A DNA stretch of 64,000 bases from Bimuria novae-zelandiae CBS 107.79 (GCA_010015655.1 ML976693.1:414622-478621), one strand, 5' to 3'. Shown: positions 1 through 10,718, counted from the stretch's first letter. Notes: generated by a model not told the origin, from the letters alone. Made by a program: numbers and translations.

Positions 1-689
1 ATCCAGCCCTCCTCGATTGCACAGGAGGCTGGACACACCCATCTGTCCTTGCTGTACACGCCTCGTGCGAGCTCTTCGCCGAATGCCTCCTGAACTTCTG
101 CTGGCAGGAATGGGAGCGCGAAGTACTTCCACGCGAGATCCGCGCTCGGCGGCACGCATCCGGTTTTGATGCACTGGACACGGTCTGCGCCACGGGTGCG
201 GAACTGCTCGACGAGGTACCGAGATAGACAGGAGCGACATACGGCTTCTGGTGTAGCAGGTGGAGCATCCGTCTCGCTACTTGTGTTTCCGGAACGCCGT
301 TTCGAAAGGAGTAGATGGCCGTGACACGTCGCGGGTAGTTGATTTCTCCTGAGGAAGGCACTGCGGGGCAGTTGCTCGGTGCAAACACTGCACTCGTACG
401 TTTTGCGCCTTGTATTTGGCGACACAGGGGCCTGTGCGAGTCCAGGGTCAACCTCGGAGTCGTCCTCTGAGTGGGAGTCGTTGACTGGGCCGTCAGGCAC
501 TAGGGTGGACCGCGGTGGAGCGAAAAGGTTTGCAGAGAGGTATCTGTCTAGCATGGACAACATTTCTGCCTTCTCTATGGACAGGGAAGTGCCTGCCTCG
601 GGAAAGGAGGCCAACAGCGGTGAAAACACTGTTTTCTGGCGTTGTTTCCCTTCCGAAGAGCTCGTGCGGTCCGTCCGTGGTGTTTCCAT
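1..689 (-). CDS. RING/IBR-type zinc-finger protein, N-terminal part (3' end outside window)
   Basis: Reading the minus strand from an ATG at 689, the frame stays open for 229 codons to the window edge, so this is a gene cut by the left boundary. About 100 residues of low-complexity sequence come first, including an acidic stretch (HSEDDSEVD). A cysteine/histidine pattern then fits a RING1 finger of the RBR type: TYECSVC (first Cys codon at 390-392), CHGH (315-326), CRSC (228-239) and later VQCIKTGC. A further Cys pair, WVCPASC, near the edge would start an IBR-like module. This suggests a fungal E3 ubiquitin ligase of the RING-IBR kind. Spacing between the CHGH and CRSC pairs is longer than usual, so a small unrecognised intron or an insertion is possible. 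Family assignment is from the ligand pattern only. Confidence 0.6.
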   Translation of the reverse strand, partial: METPRTDRTSSSEGKQRQKTVFSPLLASFPEAGTSLSIEKAEMLSMLDRYLSANLFAPPRSTLVPDGPVNDSHSEDDSEVDPGLAQAPVSPNTRRKTYECSVCTEQLPRSAFLRRNQLPATCHGHLLLSKRRSGNTSSETDAPPATPEAVCRSCLSRYLVEQFRTRGADRVQCIKTGCVPPSADLAWKYFALPFLPAEVQEAFGEELARGVYSKDRWVCPASCAIEEGW

Positions 690-2187
690 GGTGTGGTCTT
701 TGGGTCGCCTACGGAACTAAACATGGTCTACTAATAGCCACTCATCCATATGTCAAAGTGCAGTCAGGAGGCGAGCATTGTGATTATAAGGCTGTCGTGT
801 GCATTGAGCGTCCAGACAAGCGGAAGGTGATAGCTCGTCTCCGGGGCATTAGCGTCGCTATAGACCAGAAAGTGTTGACAACTCTACATCAACAAAATGC
901 AAAGAAGCGAGAGAGTGAACGAAAAGAAGTTTAGGGTAGGGAGTTTGTATCGGCTAGCCGTGGCACCGGAAGGGCGTAGAAATGCTGCAGGAATGCAAGG
1001 TAAATAGCAGGCAGCAAGTTACCCTGCAAGGTGTTCAATTGGAATACAAGGGGTAAGTGGACTGAAGTTGAGCTCGGAATCTTGGCTGTACCACAGGCGT
1101 TCAAGTAAGCAAACTCTTTATCTTGATTCGCAGTGAACATTAGTTATTGGTTATCGGTTGGTGGTTGCTGCCTAGACGCCCGCTACAACGGTACCGACAC
1201 ACACCGCGACAATATGCTCGGACGATGCTATTCAAGTGGCATATCTCCGTATGTAAGGCCGCTGGCGCTTCTAATGGCAGCCTGGAGAGGACTAGACTCT
1301 CGAGACCGCAATTGGGTTTCCTTGCATGCAATTGTTGAATTGGGTACAGAGTAGCTGGACCTGCAAAGCAAAGGGAACAAGGCGCATGCTCTGCCAGGAC
1401 ACAGAACGAAGAGGCATGCCTGCCAGAGCAATGAGCCATTTCTCTGCATTCTGTGAGCGAAAAAAAAAAAATCTTCCGTACGACGCATGAAGTCGCCCTG
1501 TAAAGCATTGCGCCTGCCGTTTTCGTCTGGACTCCGCAACAGGTCTCCACCTGGATCGGTCTGAACACTTATCCTGGTATTCAATCTAGTCCCTACTCAT
1601 AGTAATATGTGCTATGTCCAGCTGTGTTACCAATACCATGGGAAGGTGCATACATGAGCTGCGGGCCATACGCCCAAGGAAGGCACTTAAATGTCGATTA
1701 TAGGTGCCAATAACCGTTCAGTCTTGCAAGTCCGGACAATCATTGTCACAGAATGAGGTAGCGACAAGGCTTTGGGACGGTATGCTAAGCTGTCGCCTCG
1801 GGAACTTGTGAGAAAGGTCATCAGGATGCGGGTGACCCTGCTCTGGTATTCTACAGCACGAGCAACGAGCATAGCAGCTCGCATTGACAGGAGTCTAAGC
1901 CCTCGTAGTTCACATTGATGGCCCAAAGGTCTCCAGCCATTGCGTGGGGGTGGCTGTGTCGAAATAGCCTAGGCTCACTAGAGCTCCGCTCTGCGTTGCG
2001 ATGACAGAGAAAGGCTGACCATGCAAGACAGTAAAGGCCGCTCTAAATGTCTACTTTATATGCCTAAAGTCTCTGGCTTCAGACCGGAGAGTAAAAAAAT
2101 TCCCTCAGCTATCAAAAACTAGCGAAAGAACCTGATGAACACAATGCCCAGGAGAAATCGTAAGGCTTACTTTTCAAGTACAAGAGG
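690..2187. other. Intergenic, no gene recognised
   Basis: Only short overlapping open frames with no recognisable domain are present. It contains a homopolymer run of A around 1460-1470. Nothing else supportable was seen; the first ~150 bp probably hold the promoter of the RING-type gene on the minus strand. Confidence 0.5.
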
Positions 2188-2276
2188 GGTATCGAACTGG
2201 GGACATTAACGAAACGGTTGACTCACCTGGTGGATGGGTCCGAGGTGCGAAGTGCTAGCCCCAAACCGCTGAGCCA
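2188..2276 (-). repeat. tRNA-like / possible SINE head with A- and B-box-like motifs
   Basis: On the minus strand TGGCTCAGCGG (2266-2276) matches the RNA polymerase III A-box consensus, and GTTCGATACC (2188-2197) matches the B-box. They are 68 nt apart, which is longer than in an intron-less tRNA. The T-stem arms around the B-box do not pair, and I could not form an acceptor stem, so it is not a working tRNA. A degenerate tRNA-derived SINE or a tRNA relic is the simplest reading; chance is not excluded. Confidence 0.25.
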
Positions 2277-5200
2277 TCCACATGCCCAGTCCATGCTTCA
2301 TCTAACTCGACAAATCTATCGGCCTGATTGGCAGTCTATGCAGGCGTAAAAGGTTGAGATTGTAGATCTTGGCGGAGTTGACTGAGTGAGGGGAGTATAT
2401 AGGGGCGGACGGAGACGGCAGCGGACAGGCAGGCACGCCGCGAGCTCCGCAATACCAACGCGTCTCCACGGCACTTTCCGTAGTAGACCACCCGCAACGC
2501 AAGATACATCATGTACCCCGTATGCTTTTTCCCGATGATGCGCCGGCCTGATTTGTCATGCTCTACCTCGCTATCGCTCTTGCTCTTGCAGCCAGACACA
2601 TCTAGCGTATTCAATTTCCATTTTGAGTTGGACGAAGTCGAGCAATACGACGACGAGACCGTTTCCGCGCGTCCTTCTCATACGCCGTCACCCATTTGAG
2701 ACTTTCTACAGTGTTGCGGTGTCTTCAGCTTTGCAAGACCCTGAGGCCCCTCTACATTGACCACCCGCGCTGGGAGACGGAATGCCACGGCGAGCGCTCA
2801 GCCGCGTTTCCTAATCGTACATGGTCGCGCACTCAACGGACACTTGCAACGCTCCGTCGGCCTCAGCTCTTCGAGCTCTGTCGCCGACAACCCACGCTGG
2901 GAGACGATATACCACGACGAAATCTCTCTAGCGTTTTCTGGCTGTATATCGTCGTATGCACGAGGGAAACATGCAATACTCTGGCCTTGTCAGCTCTGAT
3001 CCAGCCCTGACGGCGACAATCCATTACGCCGACCTCCCGCACCGGAATACGGATTCTCATGGTGCGTCTCGAGATCACCGCGGATACCAGGCATACAGAG
3101 AGGCTAGTGTCAAGCGCTTTAGGGACGTCCTATCAGCCGGTCGATACAATGCTCCGCCCGAGGAGGTTTACACTCATCCCTGCAGCGACTACTGTAAGGT
3201 AAGACTCATGCCGGAGTCTCATAGCCCATAGCGCGATTCGCAAGATTTCGTTCATTGCGCTGCTCGACAGAAGGATAACCATTGGCGCGGCCGCCTGCTC
3301 CGCTTCCGAGAGGGGTACTCTTTCGTCGGTTCCAGTATGTCACCAGAACAGCACCACTCATTCTTAGACCGGAAAACATAGGTGTCAAAGTCTGGCCTGC
3401 ATCGACGGCAGTAAGCATGCTCGTATAGGCAGCCACTATAAGGCACGACCAGTGTGACCGAGCGTGCACGCGTTGTAAGGCTAACATGTTCGCAATGGCA
3501 ATACGTGTGCGCACACATCTTTTGCCAAACGGATGACCTCTGGCACCGCGAGCTCGTTATGCCCGCGTCTCCAATTGCGGCCGTCTGCCGTCTTGCACAT
3601 CACATCAGCGCAACAAGCTCATGATACATCCATCGCACAATTGGCGAAAACGGGCGCAGACAGATCGCACCTAAGCGGGCCGTATCCCACAATAGTACCC
3701 ATATCGATCCTACTGTGCCTATCTCTTCCCATGGTCGTATTCGACGACCATGGCATATATTGCGAAGGCAAGCGCAAATTGTCCACGGAACCAGGAGTAA
3801 CAAGGCTCTTTTTTCCCATGGCTCACAAGTCCGGACCTTGCGCAGCTGGACGAGGACAGCCAGATGCCTCGAGGCAAAACATTGTCCTGCATGTTCAAAT
3901 GCTCATCAAAAGAACAAGTTGATCCTGTTGGTCATCCAGATCTGGTCTAGCATAACTTCAGGAGGACATGGTCGGGAGAACGTTCAGCCCACATGCCAAA
4001 CCCTGTTTCGGAGCTGCGGGTAAAAAGTGCAGGCCAGTTTTGAAGTGCTATGAGGAAGGCTGGACCTGTACAGAGGCCGTCGAGCGGCAGTATATTGCAT
4101 GTGCACTGCAAATCGAAGAAGTCGATTGGGCGTATTTTGGTCCAAACGGCGACTTTCCGAGCGATCAATCCTAGGGATACCGCTAGCCAACGGTGGGTTT
4201 ACGGAGCCATAGAACCGTGGCTGGGCACCAAGGATCCTTGGCACATGCAGCGTACGATACAATACAGGTTGCGAGTACCGATCGTTAGTGATATGCGATG
4301 GATCGGTATGGAATCTGTGACCTGCAGATGAGAAGAGATATGAATTCAAGCTGCCCGGAAGAAACATGGCATAGCGGGTAGGTTTGATGAGCTGAAGACT
4401 CGATTGGGCGAGTTTCTTGGACTGCTCGATGTTGGGAGTACAAGAGGAAGCCGAACGAGGAGGAGGCGGGAGAGCTAAGGCTCGACGGCGTCATCTGTGA
4501 TGTCGCGGGACGGTCCACAAGGAGGGGTCCCGCCCGTGGCTGGGGTGGTGGGAACGGTTCGTGGCCCAACCAAACTGCACACCATCGGCAGAAGCAATTT
4601 GCAAGTCGGAGGGCATAGCGTAGTATAGGACACACACCGCCGCTCTTGTGTTGTCGAAGTCTTCCAAAGTTGGTGTTATCGATGATGGCTGGTCGAACCT
4701 TTCTGTGAGGGGGAGCAAGGGCCAGTACCAATGCTCTGTCCCCACCGTACGCGGGGTAACGATTGCGCGTCTCCTGGACGCTCCGCTGGTCATCTCGATC
4801 CTCATTCTCGTTGTGAGGTAGAGTTGCTGCCATTACGGCCAGGGGTGCTGGGCGACCTGCACCCTCGGCAATGAGGCTGGAAGGTTGTTGGCCTCCAGAG
4901 GAGTGGTAGCCGGATTGGGATGCGTACAGGTCTGTGCTGGTCCTCGCATTGCGTAGCTAAGGCGCCGTCACGAACATGTTCTCGGAGCCATGAGTGGTTC
5001 TTCTCTTGCGCTTGTTGTGCTGCTGTGACGACGACGCGTGGCCGCCCGAGTTGCAGTGTGCGTGTCAGAGACTGTTCTGGAGGATGGAGCAAGAAGAGGG
5101 TGGGAAGCTGAACAGTTGCAAACCAAGAGTCGGTCTCGAGTTCAGACGGCCTCCGCAATGCCTGCAAAGCACTGCATACTCGGTCCTAGCCGTACGTACT

Positions 5201-5619
5201 GTACTATAAAATCAGTGCGGAGCCATGTTCAGGCACGCAAGCAGCGCCGGAATCAAGCGAAATGTGGCGTGGTCGCGTACTCGTATCGCTCCACAGCTTG
5301 GGAGAACACGAAGATCGATCAGCAAGGCTCGTTCGATTGAGCCTGAATGCGAAATCCTGTTGCCGAATCCATGTTGCCATGTTCTTTTATTTCATTGCCG
5401 CCGAAGAGAGACCTTGCTCGATTACAGCCCTGGACAGACGGCAAAGGTCGCTAGCAGGGACGTTTCCGCCGAGGCTGGGGTGCTGCATGTGCGATCGCCT
5501 GCGCCCCCCAAGTGCGGTGCACGGGAAGGGAGACGGCGAGCTGAACACCTGCTGCTCTCACCAGGCCTCCGGCTGGGAGGGGCTCTGGCGTGCTGCGTCT
5601 CGAAGGACCTGATTGCTGT
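2277..5619. other. Intergenic, gene-poor stretch with a degenerate tandem repeat
   Basis: Apart from the degenerate repeat at about 2710-3050, I find no convincing coding sequence. Open frames of up to 182 codons on both strands (for example minus 4285-4833 and 4802-5167) overlap each other in several frames and show no domain or splice structure, so I do not call them. Confidence 0.4.
2710..3050 (+). repeat. Degenerate tandem repeat, about 127-138 nt unit, possibly decayed coding DNA
   Basis: Two, perhaps three, diverged copies lie in tandem. A TCAGCT core recurs at 2725, 2863 and 2990. The run ACCC-G/A-CGCTGGGAGACG recurs at 2763 and 2890. Translated in different frames, copies one and two both give the peptide PRWET followed by a similar charged stretch (HGERSAAF against HDEISLAF). 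The change of frame between copies suggests an old repeat-containing coding sequence that has decayed. No intact gene is present. Confidence 0.35.
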
Positions 5620-5627
5620 GCGAGAGC

Positions 5628-6530
5628 TAGGGATGCCGTCGTAATTACGAGATGCCGTATTTTCTTCGTATGATACGGTAATTACAAGTATCTCGATAGC
5701 TTACCTGTATGCCAAGGCGGACACATGTAGCCGAAGGAATGGCATTAGGGGCAAATTTCATGTGGAGATTGCACCTTGCTTGCGTCCTTCGTTGTCCCAG
5801 CATTATCTAGTACTTTGTTAATACTTTGTTAATACTTTGGTGGTGTTGTACTTTTGTGGTGTTATAATGCCAGCCTATCAGGCCGAGTCTGACGACGTTG
5901 CTATCACCTACGACGGCCTCCGGTCCATTGTTACATGTCGATTCTGCTTAAAAGTATGGCATAATAAGAGCCTGACGTGTCTCCGCGATCACATGAGGTT
6001 TCTAAAACTTCTGCACAATAAATATAACTTATATAGCGTCGAGGCTAGGGGCCGGCGGGGTGCCCGGCAAAAGCATCTGCGGCCAGAGGTGTTTTCTATC
6101 ACACAAAAAGACTCGGAGAAAGCAAATCTGCTGCTCACAGAGGCCACATACAGCTCCGGGGTGCCCTTTACCTTTGTAAACTCGTGCAGCTTGCCTGGTG
6201 TTGAGAGACTTCGAACAACTTGACGACGACGATCATGGAGGTGATCAACTTTGGGTAGATGAGGACCCTAAGGACCCTCAACTTCAAGATACACAGGATA
6301 CCCAGCCTCAGTAGCAGCAAATACAGAAGATTCTACATGTAATCAAAGCTCCAAGAAAGCTCCCATTGGCTCAATTTACCCTGCCAAAAAGTCGCACAAC
6401 AAGCTTCCTATTGGCCCAATTCACCTGCCAAGACATTACCAAGATGTTACCAAATACGTGGGAATACCGTATCTGTACAGTTACCGTAATTACAGGGATT
6501 TTCGAAAATTACGGTAATCCGGCATCCCTA
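5628..6530 (+). mobile_element. hAT-type DNA transposon, internally deleted copy (903 bp)
   Basis: The element begins TAGGGATGCCG at 5628 and ends CGGCATCCCTA at 6530, an 11-bp perfect terminal inverted repeat that continues imperfectly inward. It is flanked by a perfect 8-bp direct repeat, GCGAGAGC, at 5620-5627 and 6531-6538. An 8-bp duplication and a TAGGG-type terminus are hallmarks of the hAT superfamily. Subterminal TACGGTAATTAC/TACCGTAATTAC motifs recur near both ends, as expected for transposase-binding sites. Inside lies the N-terminal part of a transposase reading frame, but no catalytic region. At 903 bp it is far shorter than an autonomous hAT (usually 2.5-4 kb), so it must depend on a transposase encoded elsewhere. 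Confidence 0.88.
5867..6223 (+). pseudogene. hAT transposase fragment (BED-like zinc finger and N-terminal region)
   Basis: About 118 codons open from an ATG at 5867. The motif CRFC, followed by LRDHMRF, resembles the C-x2-C...H pattern of BED-type fingers found in hAT transposases. The segment ATYSSGVPFTFVNS matches the conserved '(Y/F)xSGxPFxFV' block near the N terminus of hAT transposases. The frame then stops at 6221-6223. An acidic, Asp/Gln-rich open stretch in another frame (from about 6208 to a TAG near 6312) may be the transposase C-terminal tail, which would make this a copy with its middle deleted. The RNase-H-like catalytic core is missing, so it cannot be active. Confidence 0.6.
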
Positions 6531-6538
6531 GCGAGAGC

Positions 6539-7553
6539 AGCATGTCAAGCATTTCGATCTCCTCGAACCAGCATTAGCGGCAGTGGCTGATCCACTCGGC
6601 CAAACGAGAATAGAGCACGGTTGGTCCAACGGCTAGTGTATTGCCTGGGGCCGACGCTGCAGCAACGAGACGGCGCCAGGCCACGCGCGGCACATGCAGA
6701 GGATTATGTCCACAGCGCGTCTCTTGCTGACGGTGATGCCGCACGCCGTGGGCAACAATTGAACATGATGTCGAGTCTGTAGCATCCTTTGTTCGACGTG
6801 TGTTGCATCGACAGACCATCCATCTCAAGCCAGGCGAGCCAACTCCTCACTATTTTTCCCTTCTCGCGGCGGCCAGCATCATTTCAACTTTTGAGAGGCC
6901 CGTGCCCGAGCCTGTCGACGTCTCCTGTCCTTCTTCCGCGCCCCCCCAGACCTCCAGCCCACGCCATCGAGCTCACTTTTACTTCTCTCCTCGTCTCTCG
7001 CTGCCCTCCACGCTGCCACCGAGCACCGCATCGGCTACCACCCGCCCACCTGTGTCTGGTAAGTGGCCCTCTGCTTGCGTTACCCCTACCCCGGCCCCCC
7101 CGACACGGCACGAGCATCGCAACTGCCCTGCCGCCGCTCGAATCTGGTCTGCGAAGCTCGTGGGAGCCTCAATCCCCCCTGCGCCGCAGCGCCTCTGGTT
7201 GCTTGCGGACGAGCACATGGCAGGCATTGCAACGATCGACCGGCATGACGTGGAATCTCTGTAATCCCGGCATCTCGCAGAGACAGTTTCACGCCTTTCC
7301 TTATTCTTATTCTTCTTCTTTTTTAAAAAAGAAGGAAAGGGGAAGACTATGTCGCTGCATGCCAGGACACTGTTCACGCAGTGCGTTGCTGACCGAGAGT
7401 CTCCCACGCAGATCTGGACCAGCCCCTCGTTGTACGCCCATTCCACAGAGCAGCGACTGTGCCTGTTCGACCGCCGCATGCATTCGTCCCTCGCTTCGCA
7501 ATAAGCAGTCTGGTCGTGAGGCTAGGTAGCATCGCCGTCTCCTACTTCTCGGC
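6539..7553 (+). other. Intergenic and probable 5' leader of the gene at 7554
   Basis: No separate gene is supported. Pyrimidine-rich DNA from about 6840 is typical of a fungal promoter and transcription start region. A strong donor-like GTAAGT at 7059 and acceptor-like CTAG at 7525 could bound a 5'-UTR intron of about 467 nt. Within it a 20-nt perfect palindrome lies at 7315-7334 (CTTCTTTTTT and its complement), nested in a CCTTTCC/GGAAAGG pair (7294-7300 and 7334-7340). The intron is a guess from splice signals alone. Confidence 0.35.
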
Positions 7554-10424
7554 ATGGTCAAGGCAGGGTTGCTGGGCTTCGCGGGCCGCCGCAAGTCCCA
7601 GAGCAACGTGCTGGAAGAAGCAACTGCGGTCGACCCCGCCCCCCCCGCCGAACCCCCTTCGGGCGGTGGAGGTGGCTTCCGTCTGATGAGCACGACCGAG
7701 GCCGAGAGGCGCAAGAACGAAGAGAAGCGGAGAGCACAGGAGAAGGCGGCCTCCAAGTTCCGCCCGTTCAGCAGCTTCAGTGCCGGCAACAAGTCGCGGA
7801 ATCGCTCGTTCGACGAAGACTCGCCTGTGTCTTCGAAGCGGTATGCTGCTCCTGCGGCCGAAGGCGACTTCCCAGCTAACACGGCGCCCAGGGACAGCAA
7901 ATCGAGCAGTGGGACCCAGTCGTCGCGGCCCTACAACAACGGCCAGTTCAGCTCGACCTCCACGCTTCCCTCCTCGGCCGACACCGACCCCAGCGACAAC
8001 CTCTTCGCACTCCCCCGGCCGCACATGGCACAGCACGGCAGTTCGCCGGCCGGCATCTCTGCAAGCCCGTACAAGAAGCAGCTGCCTCCTGTGCCGCCGT
8101 CCGAGTACGGCGGCTATGGCGAGCCGCCGTCCCCTGGGGGGGGAGTGGGACGCGTGCGCGCCATGACATCGTCCAGCTACGCGAGCACCGCAAAGCCACC
8201 GACGCTTGACGCCGACATGAACTTTGGGTCGACCAGCTTCGACGATCTCTTCAGCGGGCTCGACCGCAGACCGTCTCCTCCCGAGCACGCCGTCGAATCC
8301 CCCGGCCGCTCCCTTCTCGCGGGGAAGCGGACCTTCCACGCAGAGCCAATCAAGATCGACCGCCAGTTGGAGGTCGAAGCTCCACTCCAGTCTTGGGACT
8401 CCCGTGGCTCCGCTGACAATCTTATGTCATCTCCGCGTTCGCCCGAAAACGACTCTCCTCCACCGCCTGTTCCTCCCCACAAATATGGCCAATATGCGCC
8501 TGTCGCCTCTCACAGCCCCGACGTGGAGCTGAGCGGCCCTCCCGGCCACCACGACAGCGACGCGCCCATGGCCCGCCAGTCTGCCATGTCACACAAATCG
8601 CAGCGCGAAAGTTCTCCCGAGCACGAAGATACTTCCAAATCGTCCTCGACCGCCCCGTCACTGCAAACTCCGTTCTCGTCGCGCTCGGGCTCCGACATCA
8701 CCACGCCGAAGGCTGCGTTGCGCACCGTGACCTCGCCCATCTCCGAAGGTGGAGACGACAACATGTTCGCGCCGCCGAAGCAGAGGCAGTCCCCTGTCTC
8801 ACAGCCCGTCGCGCCGCCTCCCGCAGAACAGCCCCGGCCTCAGCCTCCTGCTAACGATTCCGGTCGGCGTGTCCTCACGCAAGCCGAATTCCGCGCACAG
8901 CAACAGCGGGCAATGGCGCAGTCACACCAGGACAGTTCCGATGAAGAGGATTACGACGAGGACGAAGAAGAAGCCCAGGAGAGAGCGGCGCAGGAGGCAA
9001 TAGCTAGACGCAAGAAGCAGCAGATGGACCTGGCGAGAGATCATATGCGCCGCACCACCACTGCGCCTGGAACTCTCAACCGTCCCGAAAGCAGGAACGA
9101 GTCTTTCACCATGGGCTTCCCGTCCGAAACGTCACTACAAGCCGACGAATGGGAAGACGAAGACGTCCCGCTAGGCATACTTGCGCAACACGGGTTCCCT
9201 AACAAGAACCAGGGCAAAACCCCCGTGCAACCCGCCAACGCTATTCCATCTTATCTACCCGACCGACCAGCCTCGGCTGGGCCTGGCGACAGCCGTGCCT
9301 CGGCATTCCGTCCCGTTTTTGCTCGACATCTGCCAGATGATCCTCACGCGTCGTTCATTGGAGGGGGACTTGTTCGACCGACAGTCCGAGAGTCTATGGG
9401 CTTCAACAATCGGGGCCCGGCTTCTATCGCAGGCGACACTGTCAGCAATATGCACATGAACATGCCCACGATGGGCTACCCTGAGCCTCAACTGGGCGCG
9501 CCATCTCTAGTCGAGCAAATACACATGCGAGACATGACCAAGCAGAAGTACATGGGCGGCGCGTCCAACAAGAAGCCTACAGAGGGACCATTCACTGGAA
9601 TGCTCGGAGCACAGATGAATTCACCTGTTCAGTCTGGAACCGGCACACGGATGTCGATGATGCCCGGCATGCAAGGTACGGGAATGGGCATGAACATGAA
9701 CATGATGGGAGGTCCCATGGCGATGCCCATGATGCCCGGACAAATGTCGTACCCCATGCAGCAAAACGAGATGATGCAGATGCAGCAGTTTCAGCAAATG
9801 CAACAAATGCTTGCAGCACAACAAATGCAAATCCAGCAAATGCAGATGCAGCAAGCACAGGATCCGCGCATGTCGATGGCGTTCCCGAGTAACATGTCAG
9901 ATCCACGAATGTCAATGGCGTTCCCCAATCAGCAGATGCTGCACCCACAACAGGATCCGCGCATGTCGATGACCTCATCCAGCTTCCTTAACATCCCCGG
10001 CATCCAGCGGCCCATGTCGATAATGCCGGTCGGCTCCCAGCAGACGCCGCAGCCACACAGACCCCATTCCACGCCATTGGGTGGCTCCATGGCAGCACCT
10101 CCACTATTGAACGGCTATACACCTTCAATAGCACCCTCGGAGCGGTCGAATATAGGCCTCTCAGCTCGCTATCGACCCGTGGCGACCCATACCGACACGA
10201 AGTCCAGCTCTTCGATGACACTGCAAGCATCTGGCGGCGCAAGCCAGAACCCCGCAATGGTCAAAGGCATCCTCAAGAACAAATCTCCGGTGGTACAAGA
10301 TGATGACGACGATGGATGGGGCAAGATGGCGGCCAGAAAGAACAAGTTCAACGTAAATGGCGGAACGCAAGGAAGCGCCGATGATTCACTACACGACCTG
10401 GTTCGGGGCATGGACGGGCTTTAA
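7554..10424 (+). CDS. Large Pro/Ser/Gln/Met-rich disordered protein, 956 aa
   Basis: This is one uninterrupted frame of 956 codons starting in a good context (GGCATGG). The first ~450 residues are Ser/Pro-rich and disordered. An acidic cluster (SDEEDYDEDEEE) and a short basic helix follow around 460-490. The segment EWEDEDVPLGILAQHGF near 530 and the block RPVFARHLPDDPHASF further on look like the conserved cores. Residues about 690-780 are very rich in Met and Gln. Three copies of DPRMSM follow (about 770-810), and a GILKNKSP segment lies near the end. I do not recognise an enzymatic domain. Similar glutamine-rich proteins of unknown function are annotated in other filamentous ascomycetes (from memory). 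The length and lack of introns make it a secure gene but not an assigned function. Confidence 0.85.
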   Translation: MVKAGLLGFAGRRKSQSNVLEEATAVDPAPPAEPPSGGGGGFRLMSTTEAERRKNEEKRRAQEKAASKFRPFSSFSAGNKSRNRSFDEDSPVSSKRYAAPAAEGDFPANTAPRDSKSSSGTQSSRPYNNGQFSSTSTLPSSADTDPSDNLFALPRPHMAQHGSSPAGISASPYKKQLPPVPPSEYGGYGEPPSPGGGVGRVRAMTSSSYASTAKPPTLDADMNFGSTSFDDLFSGLDRRPSPPEHAVESPGRSLLAGKRTFHAEPIKIDRQLEVEAPLQSWDSRGSADNLMSSPRSPENDSPPPPVPPHKYGQYAPVASHSPDVELSGPPGHHDSDAPMARQSAMSHKSQRESSPEHEDTSKSSSTAPSLQTPFSSRSGSDITTPKAALRTVTSPISEGGDDNMFAPPKQRQSPVSQPVAPPPAEQPRPQPPANDSGRRVLTQAEFRAQQQRAMAQSHQDSSDEEDYDEDEEEAQERAAQEAIARRKKQQMDLARDHMRRTTTAPGTLNRPESRNESFTMGFPSETSLQADEWEDEDVPLGILAQHGFPNKNQGKTPVQPANAIPSYLPDRPASAGPGDSRASAFRPVFARHLPDDPHASFIGGGLVRPTVRESMGFNNRGPASIAGDTVSNMHMNMPTMGYPEPQLGAPSLVEQIHMRDMTKQKYMGGASNKKPTEGPFTGMLGAQMNSPVQSGTGTRMSMMPGMQGTGMGMNMNMMGGPMAMPMMPGQMSYPMQQNEMMQMQQFQQMQQMLAAQQMQIQQMQMQQAQDPRMSMAFPSNMSDPRMSMAFPNQQMLHPQQDPRMSMTSSSFLNIPGIQRPMSIMPVGSQQTPQPHRPHSTPLGGSMAAPPLLNGYTPSIAPSERSNIGLSARYRPVATHTDTKSSSSMTLQASGGASQNPAMVKGILKNKSPVVQDDDDDGWGKMAARKNKFNVNGGTQGSADDSLHDLVRGMDGL

Positions 10425-10718
10425 GCTTGCTTTTGCATTCGCACCGTATTGGTATTAGCCACTTGATCCCGAGCATCAGCTTTTTTTGCATCTTCCTCCG
10501 CATCTGCTACCGATTTTGTCTTGGTTTACTGTATAATGTTTCCTTTGGGCATTTTTGGAGTCAAAATTAACGTGGAGCATTCACAATCCTTTCCCTTTCG
10601 GTTAATTCTTTCTTTCTGAAGAGCAAAAAGAGCTGCAACAAGATTCTGATACTGTTTGCTGGAGCAAAAGCCCTGGACCTGGAGGCCCGAGGCTACTTCG
10701 GCCCGTACTTGCTTCGTC

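Noticed and set aside
4285..5167. Overlapping minus-strand frames of 182 and 121 codons
   Set aside because: No domains, no consistent splice joins and Ser/Pro/Arg-rich shadow-like composition; not enough for a gene call.
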